Source: Filosporella fistucella (lineage: Eukaryota; Ascomycota; Leotiomycetes; Helotiales). From it: a DNA stretch of 64,000 nucleotides. Below the pieces are notes generated by a model, which saw only the letters and a list, made by a program, of their open reading frames with translations, ran no database searches and was not told the origin of the DNA. Made by a program: the position numbers and the translations under genes. Shown piece after piece: positions 1-11,900 of this stretch. The stretch covers positions 2,294,001-2,358,000 of the forward strand of contig JAQJZZ010000010.1 of the NCBI GenBank assembly GCA_030077755.1, written 5' to 3'. Numbering within the stretch: the first letter of the stretch is position 1; each line of letters starts with the position of its first letter.

Positions 1-1032
1 TTATTAAATACTTCCTTTCCCAATTCCCTAATTCTTCTTTTTCTTAAGGTAATTTCTTTTATGTCTTTATCTCTTAATTTTAGCTATCTTGCTTATATAG
101 CTAAAAGATTAGCTCATATTCTTATTTTCTTTTAATCTAGCATTCTTTAAATAGGATGCTATATCTCTATTAAAAGAATTGCTTCCCTTTTATAAAATAA
201 AAAGAATAATATAATACCGGTTAGTCCATATATGCTAATTCGGCATGCTAATAGGATTAAATAAAATTTCTTAATTTATTTTTATATTCCTTCTCCTATT
301 ATTTTTGCTAGCGATTCTAGAATATCCTTATATCCCCTCTTAATTATTCTGTTTACTTTTAAGTTATATGCTAAAATCTATACTCTTTTAATTCTATACT
401 TTTTAATGAACTCCATAGCAATACCCTTATTTTCTAGACCTTTATCTATTATAAGTTTCCCAAAAATCCCATGCCTATAAATAATGTCCTCTTAAATAAA
501 TTTTGCTATTAAAGCGGCGTTTGCTTTTATTAAGGCTCTTCCTTTTAGCTAGCCAGATAAATTATCTTTTATTAAAATGAAGAATTTCTTACCATTATTA
601 TTTAGCATATAAACTATGTTAAGACCTACTTTCTGCTATATGCCGGTTATCTAAGTTATATAAAGTGGCTTATTATACTTTAACCCTAATCTCATCTAAT
701 ATTCTTTATAGCTTATATAAAAGGCTCTATAATTAATAAATGCATTACTCTACCAAAATCTACTCGCGGATCTGCGATATATCTCTTCTTTTCCATAATA
801 ACCACCCTTAATATAATATTCCAATATGACTTAATTCCTCTTTTTAGCTCTATCCACGACTAATTTTATTGGGACATCCCTAAAGGCTCTCTTATAAAGT
901 TGCTAATCTTTAATAATGAAATCTAAGGCTTTATTCTTAAAGATTTTAAATTATAATATAATTATACCGCCCGGATTTTAGAGTATTATAAGGAAGGAAG
1001 CAATTATTTGAGATTTAGGTAAATAGGATTTA
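1..1032 (-). mobile_element. Integrase end of an older, RIP-degraded Ty3/Gypsy element (left part, cut by window edge)
   Basis: Reading the minus strand from about 1000 down to 1 gives a stop-riddled but recognisable Gypsy integrase. The zinc-binding start is near 780-870, with its His residues changed to Tyr as RIP would do. The catalytic core follows near 250-610, with segments such as KFFILIKDNLSG and EDIIYRHGIFGKLIIDKG. The element runs off the left edge, so its 3' LTR is not visible. The reading direction and protein family match the reverse transcriptase remnant at 9,000-10,400, so I treat the two as halves of one element split by the insertion at 1033-8947. No intact frame remains. Confidence 0.75.
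1028..1032. repeat. Target-site duplication ATTTA, left copy
   Basis: The five bases ATTTA lie directly against the left LTR and are repeated directly after the right LTR at 8948-8952. Five-base duplications are normal for Ty3/Gypsy integration. In AT-rich DNA a chance match of five bases is possible, but the exact placement at both LTR ends supports it. Confidence 0.75.
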
Positions 1033-1223
1033 TGTGAGACGTATAAATGGAAGGCAATTTAATGAGTAAAATAAGTTATATTCCAATATAAGACTAAACT
1101 CTAGCCTTTTGAAATGCTAGAGTTAGACTATTTAAGGGGTGCCTAAGGGGTTCTTATAAACTACCAAATATAACCGAATAATTAAGGTTATATGAAATTA
1201 TAATTCCAATTATATACCTAATA
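1033..1223 (-). repeat. LTR, left copy (3' LTR of the minus-strand element)
   Basis: 191 bp, matching 8757-8947 at a constant offset of 7,724 with no gaps. By eye there are 12 differences between the two copies and all are transitions, as expected from RIP. On the plus strand it starts TGTGAGAC; the other end reads TA where CA would be expected, again a RIP-type change. An inverted repeat (AACTCTAGC at 1097-1105, GCTAGAGTT at 1116-1124) is retained. Confidence 0.88.
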
Positions 1224-1239
1224 AGATTCCCCCCTTTTA
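1224..1239 (-). other. Polypurine tract of the inner element
   Basis: On the minus strand this reads as an A/G run with six consecutive G (AAAAGGGGGGAATCT), directly against the left LTR. That is where plus-strand DNA synthesis of an LTR retrotransposon is primed. Its position fixes the orientation of the element and the LTR boundary. Confidence 0.75.
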
Positions 1240-2219
1240 ATAATGCTATCCTAGCATTAGTTCCTAGGCCTTATTAATTCCTATAACGGTGACTAAAAGC
1301 CACCGCATTACCTACGTCTCCTTATAAGAGTTCGGTCTAATTAAATATGATATAAGAGTGCTATTATAAAATTATATTTTAGCCTACTAAGGTATAATTA
1401 ATTTTATAAGTTATAATTCCTATATGGGGAAATAGCTCTAATAAGGCCCTAATTGGCTCTTATACTCCCCGGGTATTATGCCGTTCCGCAACTTTTATTT
1501 GCTTTAGCCGCGTGGCTTGGCATATGGGAATAGCTTTATATTTAGTCCGAGTTTGCATTAAAGAGCAAATAAACTCGCCTGGTTCCTATAATCTTACTTT
1601 CCCACACCTATGAACCTGAGGTTCTAATTGGCTAAAGGGGCTAAATTTGCGCGTAAGGCTAAGTGATCTGGAAAACTAAATTACTACGTAATAATAAACG
1701 CGTTTAATTAATTATATAAAACTTTAAAATAGTTAAAGCTATTTATTATCCTAAAATAGCTTAGGGCAGGAACTATTTAAGTAATAATCCAGAAGTTGGG
1801 ATTAGGCTAAGCTTATTTATATAAATAGTGGCTCCCTTTTAACTTTTAACTTTTTTTCTTTAAGCTCATAATAACCTTTGCATAATAGCGTGTGCTTTTT
1901 CCTTCTTTTATTCCTTAATCTTTAATCTTCTTTATCTTCTTAATCTTTATTCTTCTTTAGCTTTATTATAGGTCCTCCTATACTAGGTTATAACGGCCGT
2001 AACGTTACTATTAGCAGGCCTTATAAGCGCAAGCGCGGTAATAAGGTTAATACTTGGCCTATTATTTTTTATTATTAAAGATGCTTAAAGCATATTTTAA
2101 TCAATCCTTCTTATACTTATATTACTTGAGTAAGAAAGTTTATATACACTTATTATATTAGAATGAGTAGTATTTATAAGAAGGTGAGTCTCCTTTTAAG
2201 CTATTATAATAATATTAAT

Positions 2220-2800
2220 AGGTTTAGATTCCCGTTAATCTATACCAAATTTATCGCGAAATTGAGGATTATATTAAAGAATTTAACGAGTTCATAGCTT
2301 TAGATAAGGGCAAGGAGCTCATTAATACCAATGAGGGTTTTCTTATAATCTAATTAGCTAGCTAGGGAATAAAGGATAGCTCTAATATTTTAAAGAGGGG
2401 TAATATAAATGCTAAGGACATTTTCACTTTTAAAGGATTTCCCGTTATAAGTTTTCCTCCCCCTATTTATTAGTGCCTGCTAATATCCTATAATTATACT
2501 TGCGTTTATATTAAAAGCATATGGAATTTCGTATTAAGCTCTAACGACTAACCTCTGCTCATAAGGTTCCTGGTGCTAGTGGTCTTAACGCTAAAAAGAT
2601 TGCTATTCTTTAAGAGTTGATTTAAGAGGTTAAGCGCTTTTATTTGGCTTATAAATATTAGGTATAACCCTTCCCTTAGCCTAAGATGCTCTTACTAATT
2701 GCCTTATAGCATAATATTTATAATGAGCTTTTCCTTCCTAATATTAATAAAAATATTCTTAAAGGCATCCTCGCGATATTTTCTTAAATTTGAGTGGTTT
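2220..2800 (+). pseudogene. Decayed antisense coding-like stretch in the 3' part of the inner element
   Basis: Between the chromodomain (about 3,130) and the polypurine tract (1,239) lie about 1.9 kb that pol does not need. Read on the plus strand, opposite to pol, one frame gives IYREIEDYIKEFNEFIALDK near 2,250-2,320, and further patches run to 2,800 with interspersed stops. It could be a remnant of an additional antisense ORF carried by the element, or a captured or inserted fragment. I recognise no family, and chance open stretches are possible in such skewed DNA. Confidence 0.3.
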
Positions 2801-3129
2801 TTAGGTGGCGTTTAGGTAGCTTTATTTTTGCTTTAAGATACCCTAGGCTATTCTTATTTTTGCCCTTAATAAAATGAAATGCTTTCCTATCTAAGTGCCA
2901 AATATATTTATAATATTCTTAAAATATGCCTTTATTCCTGCTTTATTTTACTTATATTAGCCATTATTTCTAATTTATTTCCCGCTTTTTCAGGGTCTTC
3001 CCCTCCTCTTCTTCTTTTTACCTGGTGGCTAGGAGGTTCCTTCCTAATTTACTTTAGGTGGCTCAACTTTATTATCCTATTCTTTTATAGGTAGCCTATG
3101 GTTTTTAAGGTATGCATTTAATATTTCCT

Positions 3130-3275
3130 TTATATTCCTTAAATTTAGGTATATTAAGAGCTAGGTATTATAGTCCTCTAGCTATCCCTTCCATTTTATA
3201 AGATATTTCATGTTTTTTATTTTATTATCTTATATATAGTCTAGAATGGATTTTACTTCCCATTCCTGCTCATTT
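3130..3275 (-). pseudogene. Chromodomain remnant at the end of pol (inner element)
   Basis: The minus-strand translation contains EWEVKSILDYI, then KYLIKWKG, then a degenerate WEP-type region and a closing helix (LRNIKEILNAY). This is the pattern of a chromodomain C-terminal to a chromovirus integrase, which directs integration to marked chromatin. Aromatic and Trp codons are replaced by stops, as RIP would do. Confidence 0.72.
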
Positions 3276-3599
3276 TCTTCGTCTTTAAGCTCTAGTAGCT
3301 TATCCTCTTAATACCGCTTAGGCTCTTTTCCTTCCCTTTTATAATACGGCTCTAGAAGCGATACGTGGAATATATTATATAATTTAGCGTAAATGCTTAA
3401 AAGCTTTAAATAATATATAAATTCTCTTATTAGTTTAATTACCTAAAAAGGACCTATATATTTAGGCTAAAGTTTGCTATACTTTATTCTTAGATTCTTG
3501 GTGGAGAGCATTACCCACTAATAAAGGGAGTAATATTTATTTAGCCGTGATTTATTAAAATACTTTTTATAGCTTTCTTAAGCATGCTTTTAAAGACCT

Positions 3600-3910
3600 T
3601 TTAGGGCCTCTCGCTCTTTCTTTATCAAATTTGCTCTTTCTCGCGTAGCTGGTACTTCCCCCTTAATACCCCTAACCTTAGGGTTTTATAATAGCTTAAG
3701 ATCATATCCGTAATATACCCTAAAAGGAGTGGAACTAAGAACCGAGTGGATAGAGTTATTATAAGTAAATTCGGTAAAGCTAAGTCGGTGCACCTAATTT
3801 GATTTTCTCATATTATAATAATATCTTAAGTAATATTTAAGCACCTGGTTTTATCTTTTTATTTGCTTATCTATTTATGGATAAAATATAGTGGATAGCT
3901 TCTGCCTATA
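3600..3910 (-). pseudogene. Integrase catalytic-core remnant (inner element)
   Basis: Minus-strand translation shows LSTIFYP then IDKQIKR, a mutated form of the STAFHPQTDGQTER block of Ty3/Gypsy integrases. It is followed by YLRYYYNMRKSN, FTEFTYNNSIHS and TPFRVYYG, the conserved downstream blocks in the correct order. Stops interrupt the frame. Confidence 0.75.
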
Positions 3911-5399
3911 ATATAAGTAAAAGCATAATATAGACTAGAAATTCAAAGTGAACACGCTGCTACGGTCCGAAATAATGCTTTTAAGGCACCTAAAAACCGA
4001 GAATACTCTTTCTTAAAGAAGTTTTGCCATTTCGGGAGCTATAATCTCCTTATTGCATAGGATATATTTTGCTATCTTATAATATTTATAAACTATTATA
4101 AGGATGCTATTAAGGATCTTCCCATTTAGGCCTTTTATAGGCGGAAGTCCTATAATGAAATCTATGATAATTTCTTGCTATGGTTATATTGGTTATAAGG
4201 GTATTTAAAGCAACCTATAAGGAGCATGTCTCTTTGCTTTGCTCCTCTGGCACATAATATACTCTTTAATATATTCTCTTATATTAGATTTCATTTGTTC
4301 TTAGTAGTAATATTTATGGAGTAGCTTTAGAGTCTTTTCTATACCATAGTGCCTTGCTAAAGGGTTATTATAATAAAGTTTTATAACTTCTTGCCTTAAT
4401 GCTTAATCATTTGGTATATAAATTCTATTTTTCCACCTAATAGCACCCTAATTATTAATTGTTTAGGTCCTAAAATCTTAAGGCGGATTATTATATTTTC
4501 TCCTAGATTTATATATAATATATTTCTTATTATTGGTCTAAGCTAGCTTAATGAGCACCTTGAGAGGTGTTTAAAGAGGTGCTAATATAGTGGCTAAGCG
4601 AGTTATTGCATTTATTTATAAACGTGGAAGAAGCAGTTTATAACCTGCTATTCCCTAGCATAATATATTGAGGTACGTATGATTGCCTTTACTAATAGGC
4701 TTAGATAAATCCATGGATAAATTATTTAAGGGGCTTATTATAGCCGTTCCTAAGGACGCCTTACTATCCTCCCCTTAGGGTTTCCAGGTGCCTTTGCTCT
4801 GCTTTATTTATATAAAATATAGCTTATTTTCTTTAATCATTTTGATAGCTCTATTCTCTGGCTATGTCGGTCTTATAGACCTAATTATTACCGCGAAGCT
4901 GCCGGCCAACTTATTTTAAAAAGTAGGTAACCATAATTATAGATTTGAGAAGGTCTTATTTACATTAGCCTCCTTCTTATAATTAGGACGCCTGCTAGGC
5001 GCGTCCGCCGGGTTTAAGGAACCTTTCCGGTATATAATCTTAAAATTATATATAAATAAGTATATTGCCTATCTGGCTTATCTTTCTTTTAAGTACTTTG
5101 CATTTATTTAATACTTAAGGTTATAGTGATTTATAATTACTTTAACCATATAAACGGTACCTTTAAGGTAATATCGTTATTCCTTAAAGCTTTTAATAAT
5201 AGCTAGCATTTCTTTATTATATGTGGCGTAATTTAGCTTAACTTGATTTAGTTTTCTTAAAAAGAATGCTATTAGCTTTTAATGTTCCTTTATATTACCG
5301 TCCCTTACCTATTATGAGAGTGTGCTAGCTATAGCGAATCCGGAGGCATTTATCTCTAGTCTAATCCTCTTAGAGGAGTCAAAATGGAGCAGGAAAGGC

Positions 5400-6424
5400 G
5401 CCTTATAAAAGGCTTCTTTAAGCGCACCAAAGCTTATAATAGCTTTAGGAGTATAGATAAAAGGTTTTGTTTTTACACTATTCTTTATTCCCTTTAAGGA
5501 ATTAATAAGGCCTATAGCCAGGTTAGAGTATCCATGAATAAACCTTTAATAAAAGTTATAAAATCCTAAAAAGATCTGGATCTCTTTATAGGATTCTGGC
5601 ATAGGCTAGTCCGCTATGGTCCGAAGCCTTATAGGGTCTAGATAGACACTATTTATAACTATAATAAACCCTAAGAATTTAATAGTCTTAACTCCAAATT
5701 CGTACTTGCTAAGTTTTATAAATAGAGCATGCTTCTTGAGTTTTTAGAGAACCTTATAAACGTATTTAGGATGCTATAAGGGATCCTTTAAGTAAATTAA
5801 AATATTATCCAAGTATATAATTATAAAATCATTTAGCATTCCTGATATAGCACTATTAATATAGGCCTAAAAAGTTACTAGTACATTTATTAGCCTAAAG
5901 GGCATTACCTAATACTTAAAGTAACCATAACGGGTCCTAAAAGTAATCTTTTAGACGTCTTCCTCCCGTATTTTTACTTAATAATACGCATTTTTAAGAT
6001 TTAGTTTCATGAAAACCTTTATATTAGTTAAGCGATTAAGGGTTTCATTTATTAAGGGCAAAGGATGCCGGTTCTTAATAATAACCTTATTAAGACCTTA
6101 ATAATTCATATATAATCTAATTCCCCTATCCTTCTTTAGAATAAATAGGATTAGGGCACTTGCGGGGCTTTTAAATAGCCTAATCCATCCTTTTTCTAAT
6201 GTATCCTTAAGGTATATTTTAAGGGCCGTAAGTTGAGGTTTAAAGAGGTTATATAGGGGCCTATAAGGGACCTGCCCGTTAGTCTTAATGGCATGTTTAT
6301 AACCTCGTTTAAATATAGTAGCGCTATCTAAGTCGAATACGTCTTTAAACTCGGCCAAGTATTCTGGTAATTGAACTTCCTTCTTTTTATTAATAATATA
6401 TACTCGGAGGGGTATAGGTGCCAT
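5400..6424 (-). pseudogene. Reverse transcriptase remnant (inner element)
   Basis: The clearest piece is an open 108-codon stretch at 6,424-6,098 with LPEYLAEFKDVF, VPYRPLYNLFKPQLTALKIYL and SPASALILFILKKDRG, the N-terminal fingers and palm blocks of Ty3/Gypsy reverse transcriptase. Further along, near 5,800-5,850, lies FIIIYLDNILIYLKDP, the catalytic box with the second Asp changed to Asn. The enzyme copied the element's RNA into DNA; this copy cannot be active. Confidence 0.88.
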
Positions 6425-6607
6425 TTCGGCATTAATATTATATCTCTTAGGACAAGTGCATTTCCCTTAATAATTCTAAAGATAATCGTATTCGTTTGCC
6501 TTTATAATAAATAGAGCTTGTGGCTCTAGGGTGTTATTAATAACTAGAATGGTATTAAACTCCTTTATAAATAAAATTTTAATACCATTCTAGTCCTTGG
6601 TATAGGC

Positions 6608-6799
6608 CTAGCGAGAGCTGGCCCAATTATATAACCCTATACCCTTTAGGCAAAACCAGTTATACCTTAGGATTAGCTTATATCCACTCTTTTTAAACCC
6701 ATAGAGCCTCATTTTAAACTCCTTAGTGGTTCCTTGGGAGTCCCTTGCCTTAATAATTATATTATAGGCTTTAATTACCTGAAAATTACCTTTACCCAT
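6608..6799 (-). pseudogene. Retropepsin-region remnant of pol (inner element)
   Basis: A short open stretch upstream of the reverse transcriptase on the minus strand. It resembles the downstream half of the Gypsy aspartic protease, including GYKLILRYNWF where active copies have a GYDxILGxxWL block. The catalytic D-S/T-G is not visible here. Confidence 0.55.
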
Positions 6800-8756
6800 T
6801 ACGCTAAACTAGATATTATAATGGGCCAAAGGCACTATTCCTAACCTTTAGGCTTTATGGATATTAATAAAGGAATTATTTATACCCGTATTAGCGAGTG
6901 CCTTTAGGGTATCTTTAGCCCTTATTACGGTTTATAATAACTTAATAATGATTATTAAACGCCTATGTGATTCGCTATTAGGCCCTTTGGCGCTTAAGAC
7001 TTGGCGGGAGCTTTTCCCGAATTCCCTAAGGAATCTTTTCTTTTAATGGCAGCTAGCCTTTTAGTAGCTCGGAGGTTCCATTTAGCCTCCTATAATTTTG
7101 CTTTCTCTAGGTTGGCTTTTACCTATTTAGCTCTATTTGGGCAAATAGGGCTACTCGTAAGGTGGCCCTTCTATTTACACGAATAGCAGATTATCTTAGA
7201 GAGAGGCTTTTAGTTATTATAAGATATGCTTATAAAATTACTTAATAAGGCGGAGGAAGCGTTCCTTTTCCGACGGTCACGATTTTGCTAGGGCTATTAA
7301 GAGGCTCCTAAAGAGTTCCTCTTAAGCTTCTTGCCCTTATAATCACGTCTTTTTTCGGACTTATCGCTATTCTTATGCTTACGCTTATTTCGGCTTATAA
7401 TACTATTTATTCTTTTTATTAGGATCTTAGCCTTTTAAGCGGCCATCTGCTAGCTAAGGACGGTATCCGGTATTATATTTATAGTTATAATTTGCATTTT
7501 TTTAATTAATGTCTCATTTATAAGGGCAAGCTTAAGGGTAGCTATTCTTTTAGACTCCTCTCGACTTCCGGAGAGGTTTTGCTCTAATAACTCCATCCTT
7601 TTTATTAATTGCACGATATTCTCATTAGGCCTTTATTTTAGCCCTTGCAATTTTCCGTAGGCTTTAGCATTACGCTCTCCACTACTCTATATAATATTTA
7701 AACTCTAGCGTTTAAAGTTATCTTAGGCTATTAAAAGGCCCCGGCGATCTTGATATTTATTGCTAAGAATGGACTAGTGCTTTATAGGTGGGCAATCCAT
7801 CTTGAACTTTTAAACTATAGTGTTTACATGTTCCTTATAAGAGTTATATAAACTCGGCTAGTTATTAAAGACTAGCTTAAAGGCATTAAAGAAGGCCCGG
7901 TATTCCCTAGGATTCTTGCCTTTATAGAAAGGTGGGAAGGTTGCCTTTTTCTTTATTTTAAAGGAGAGGTCTACTTCTCGCTCCTAATCCGTTTACGGCC
8001 ATATGCGGTCACTTATAAGAGCCTTAAAGCCACCATTCTCTATATATGGATCATAGATGTGCATAGGCAACTATATTATAAGGCTATAATTGGCGCCCGT
8101 TTCTATGATAAAATAGTATATATAAGCAATAAATAAAGTATTATTAGGGCCTACTCGACCACCTATAAGGTTACCCTTAGGGTTTATAAACCCTATATAT
8201 GACCGACCTTAAGGTATAAATCCTCTATTAAAGATAATAGCTTTATATACTTGCCTATCACGGTCAGTATTCTCTTTAAGGCGTTTAATAGCCTGCTTTA
8301 GTTTATTAATTATAATCTTTTAAGTATATAACGCGTTGAGTCGAGCTACGTCCCTCTCACGATATTCTCTAAGAGTAGATATAGGAATAGGGGTAGGAAT
8401 ATGGGAGGGCTCCTAGGAAATCCTTAAAAGGGCACTAGTCATTTCCACGTCTTCCTGCTCCTGCTCGGGCTAATGGCCTTTATCCGTCATATTAATAACC
8501 TAGGACTTAATCCCATTAATATATTCGCTAGGAGTTTCGTCTTCCTTAGCGGCGGTCCCAAGGACCTCTATAATAACCGTCTTAGATAATTCGCCATTAT
8601 AGTCCCTAGTAATCTAAGAAGAGGCTTATTGGCGAGTTATAATATTAGTGGCACGCGCGGCGGCGCCGGTAGTAATAGGGTTATTAGTAAATATAATATT
8701 AGTGGTTAAAAGGTTAATAAATCATATTCCCGTCCTTAAAGGCAAAGAGTTTAAAA

Positions 8757-8947
8757 TGTGAGACATATAAATAGGAGGCAATTTAATAAGTAAAATAAGT
8801 TATATTCTAATATAAGACTAAACTCTAGCCTTTTAAAATGCTAGAGTTAGACTATTTAAAGGGTGCCTGAGGGGTTCCTATAAATTGCCAAATATAACCG
8901 AATAGTTAAGGTTATATGAAATTATAATTCCAATTATATACCTAATA
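8757..8947 (-). repeat. LTR, right copy (5' LTR of the minus-strand element)
   Basis: Aligns without gaps to 1033-1223. The inverted repeat reappears at 8821-8829 and 8840-8848. As the 5' LTR it would have contained the promoter on the minus strand. Confidence 0.88.
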
Positions 8948-8952
8948 ATTTA
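8948..8952. repeat. Target-site duplication ATTTA, right copy
   Basis: Repeats the five bases at 1028-1032, directly outside the right LTR. Confidence 0.75.
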
Positions 8953-11900
8953 TTTAAATATTACTTTTAAGCCAATGCTATATTATATATTAATATATAG
9001 TAAATTCTTGCGTTAATTTAATTATCTAAGTCTTCTTTATTTTCTCTTTCCTTTTTATCTCCTAGGAAAATTGGTCTTCTTAATAGGCCGTTTATAATAA
9101 TATTCTTAGTTCCTAAAATGTGTCTAACTTTAAAGTCTATTAGTCTCATCTAAGCTATTTAGCGTGTGAGTATTGCTCTTAGCAAGTTAGATGCGGCTCC
9201 ATTTAGCTATGCTATTAAAATTATAGCATTTATTTCTAGGATAAAATACACTCCATATAAATCTCCTCTCATTTTTTTTATGGCTTTTAAGGCACCTCTA
9301 TATTCTCATTTAGTGGTATTATAGTTTTATTTAGCTAAAGACTAGAATCCGCTTTTATATTTACTTAAATATTTATTTTTATCTTTATTAAGCTATTAAA
9401 GTATAGCACCCCATCCTTTTAAACTAGCATCTACTATTAAAATAATCTCTCCTAAGTCCTTCCTATACCTTATTTTTATTAAGGCTAGTGCCAATATTAG
9501 CGTATATTAAATTATGAGAAACGCATCTTTTTAAGGTTATTCCCACTTAAAGTCCACTCCTTTTTTTATTAGAAAATATATTAATTCTATGATTTTAGCA
9601 TAGTCTTTAACCCAAATACGGTAGAAAACATAAATGCCTATAAATGCTCTAGCTTTTATAATATTATCGCATTTTAACCATTTTAAAATTTTATTAATTT
9701 TGGCTATTTCTAGGTGTCTCCCTTTTAAATTGGTAATATAGCCAATAATTTTTAAGCTTGGCATATAAAATTGTGATTTAATTCCAATAATCGCTTTAGC
9801 TCTTTTTAATTTTTCTATTATTAGGTCTAAGTTTTAAAGATATTTTAATATAAAACGTCTAATTCCTAGCGCCACTTCTTTATTATTATAAAAGGAATAT
9901 AATCCTTTTATTCTAATATTATCTATATATAATAGCGCGATATATGGCACGCAATTAAGCAAAATCTTATAAACTATTCTATAAAACTATATAATTGAGT
10001 TAATACTACCTTAAGGGAGTCTTATTAACCTAATAAGTCCGATTAAGGTATATATAATAATTATATCTCTATCCTTAAGATCTAATAATATTTGATTATA
10101 GCCAGAAAACAAGTCTATTAATAATGCCATTATTATTCTTATAAATTCTTTTAAGAACTAGTCTATATTTAGTGGAATATTCGCATCCTTAATTATGATT
10201 CAATTCATTTTAATTGCCGCTATAATAAGTTAATAGCTCTTCTTTTCCTTCTTTATTATTAAGAACCACTTGTTTTTATATGGACCATAATACTATTCTA
10301 TTACTCCTTTACGCATTTTATCTCTTAGCATCTTAATAACTTTTTTATTAAGCGCTTTTGGCACTAGAAATAAGCTTTCTTGCTATGCTTAATAAGGAAT
10401 AATCTTAATTTTAAGTGGTAATATAATATTTAAAGTAATAATTCCTATTTCTATTTAATCAAATATAATAGCTTCCTCATGATTTATAAGTATTTGCATG
10501 AATAACCTTCTTTCTTCGTTTATAATAGTCTTTTCTACTATTATCTACTCTATCCTTTTTGCTATGAGTCTACTTCCTAATATGCTAATTATAAATCTTC
10601 CTAATATTTAATTATTAAATTCACTTATCTTAATATTTGGCTTTTTATCTTTTAATTTTTTAAGCCAATTAACCAATCCTCCTGGATTCATCCTATTAAA
10701 ATCTCTCAAGCTCACTAGTTAAACCTTATCGGCGACTTTTTTATATATTATATTAATCTTAAATAGTCTTTAGGGGTAGCGTTAACTTGGATTACCTTCT
10801 TTTCTTTCTTTAATAATAATAATAAAATCATTTACTCTAATAATTCCATCCATTTATATTATACATATATTAAATTTTGCGTATAATTCCCTTTTTATAT
10901 TTTTCTTCTTTTCCTTTCATTTATTACATCGCTTTAACCTCGAATTATTACTCTATTCTCTATTACTTTAAGAGCTATAATATATTAATCCTAGGCTTTT
11001 AACTTTACTAACTTATAACCCGTTTTATAAATTAGCTAAACTTTTCCTACCATTTCTACTTCTTTAGCGCTAATATACTTAGTTTCATCTCTAATAATTA
11101 TAACCATTCTTACCATTCCTTAAATATTTATAAAGCAGGCTTGCATGATCCCTTTTCCTAAATAATAAAAGTTAAACTTTATCTCTAATAAATATAGCAT
11201 TCTTAAAAGAATCTCCTTCTAATAATAAGAGATTACCCAAAAGTTAATATAATAGATAATACCTCCGGCATTAATAGGGACATTCTTAATAAAGCCTGCA
11301 AATGGTTTATTTTCATTATTAATAATTAAATAGGTTATTTATCTTTTTATCTCTAATATTATAAGTTTTACTTCCTTTACCTAATTTCTTCTTATAATAT
11401 TAACCTTTACTCTTATATCAAGAATTGCTATGACCTTAATTTTATTATTAATTAAGACTTTTACTTTTAGTATTTTTATTACTAATGCTAGGCACCTTTA
11501 AATAATGGAACCCATTTTAATAGCATTAACTTTAAGAGTAGCTACTTTCCCAAATCTTTTTAGCATTTGATTTTTAGTTTCTCTTAGATTTTATAAGATA
11601 AAATCATTCCCTCTAATTTTCGGAATAATATATCTTTCCTGAGCCATTTTAAAGACGTTCTCTTAAATAGCATAAATGTCTTATAAATGCATTTCTTTCC
11701 CCGAGAAAAGTCGATTAATAGCTTCTATTCTTGCTTTTAGACTAGTATATTAATTAAGGATTTGGTCCCTATTTTTCTTTATTCCTTAATTTAAGGCTCT
11801 TTTAGGTTTCTTAACTATTAGCTTAATAACTTCATCTTTTAACTTAATTGCAATTTCCTCCATTTTAATATCCCCTTAAAAATCTTACTACTATAATTGG

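Larger units (their letters stand above)
1033..8947 (-). mobile_element. RIP-degraded chromodomain Ty3/Gypsy retrotransposon (chromovirus), LTR to LTR
   Basis: The element is 7,915 bp long and transcribed on the minus strand. Order on that strand: right LTR (5'), gag-like region about 8,600-7,000, retropepsin-like segment 6,799-6,608, reverse transcriptase 6,424 to about 5,400, RNase H, integrase core about 3,910-3,600, chromodomain about 3,275-3,130, a 1.9-kb tail, polypurine tract and left LTR (3'). All frames are broken by TAA/TAG stops, and G-to-A changes hit catalytic positions (the YLDD motif reads YLDN). The primer-binding site next to the 5' LTR was not recognisable. It is inserted into another Gypsy element. 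Confidence 0.88.

Noticed and set aside
2879..3094. 71-codon plus-strand frame in the inner element
   Set aside because: Hydrophobic translation of T-rich mutated DNA overlapping the end of pol; no family, no context.
7001..7186. 61-codon plus-strand frame
   Set aside because: Lies antisense to the gag-like region of the inner element and looks like its shadow.
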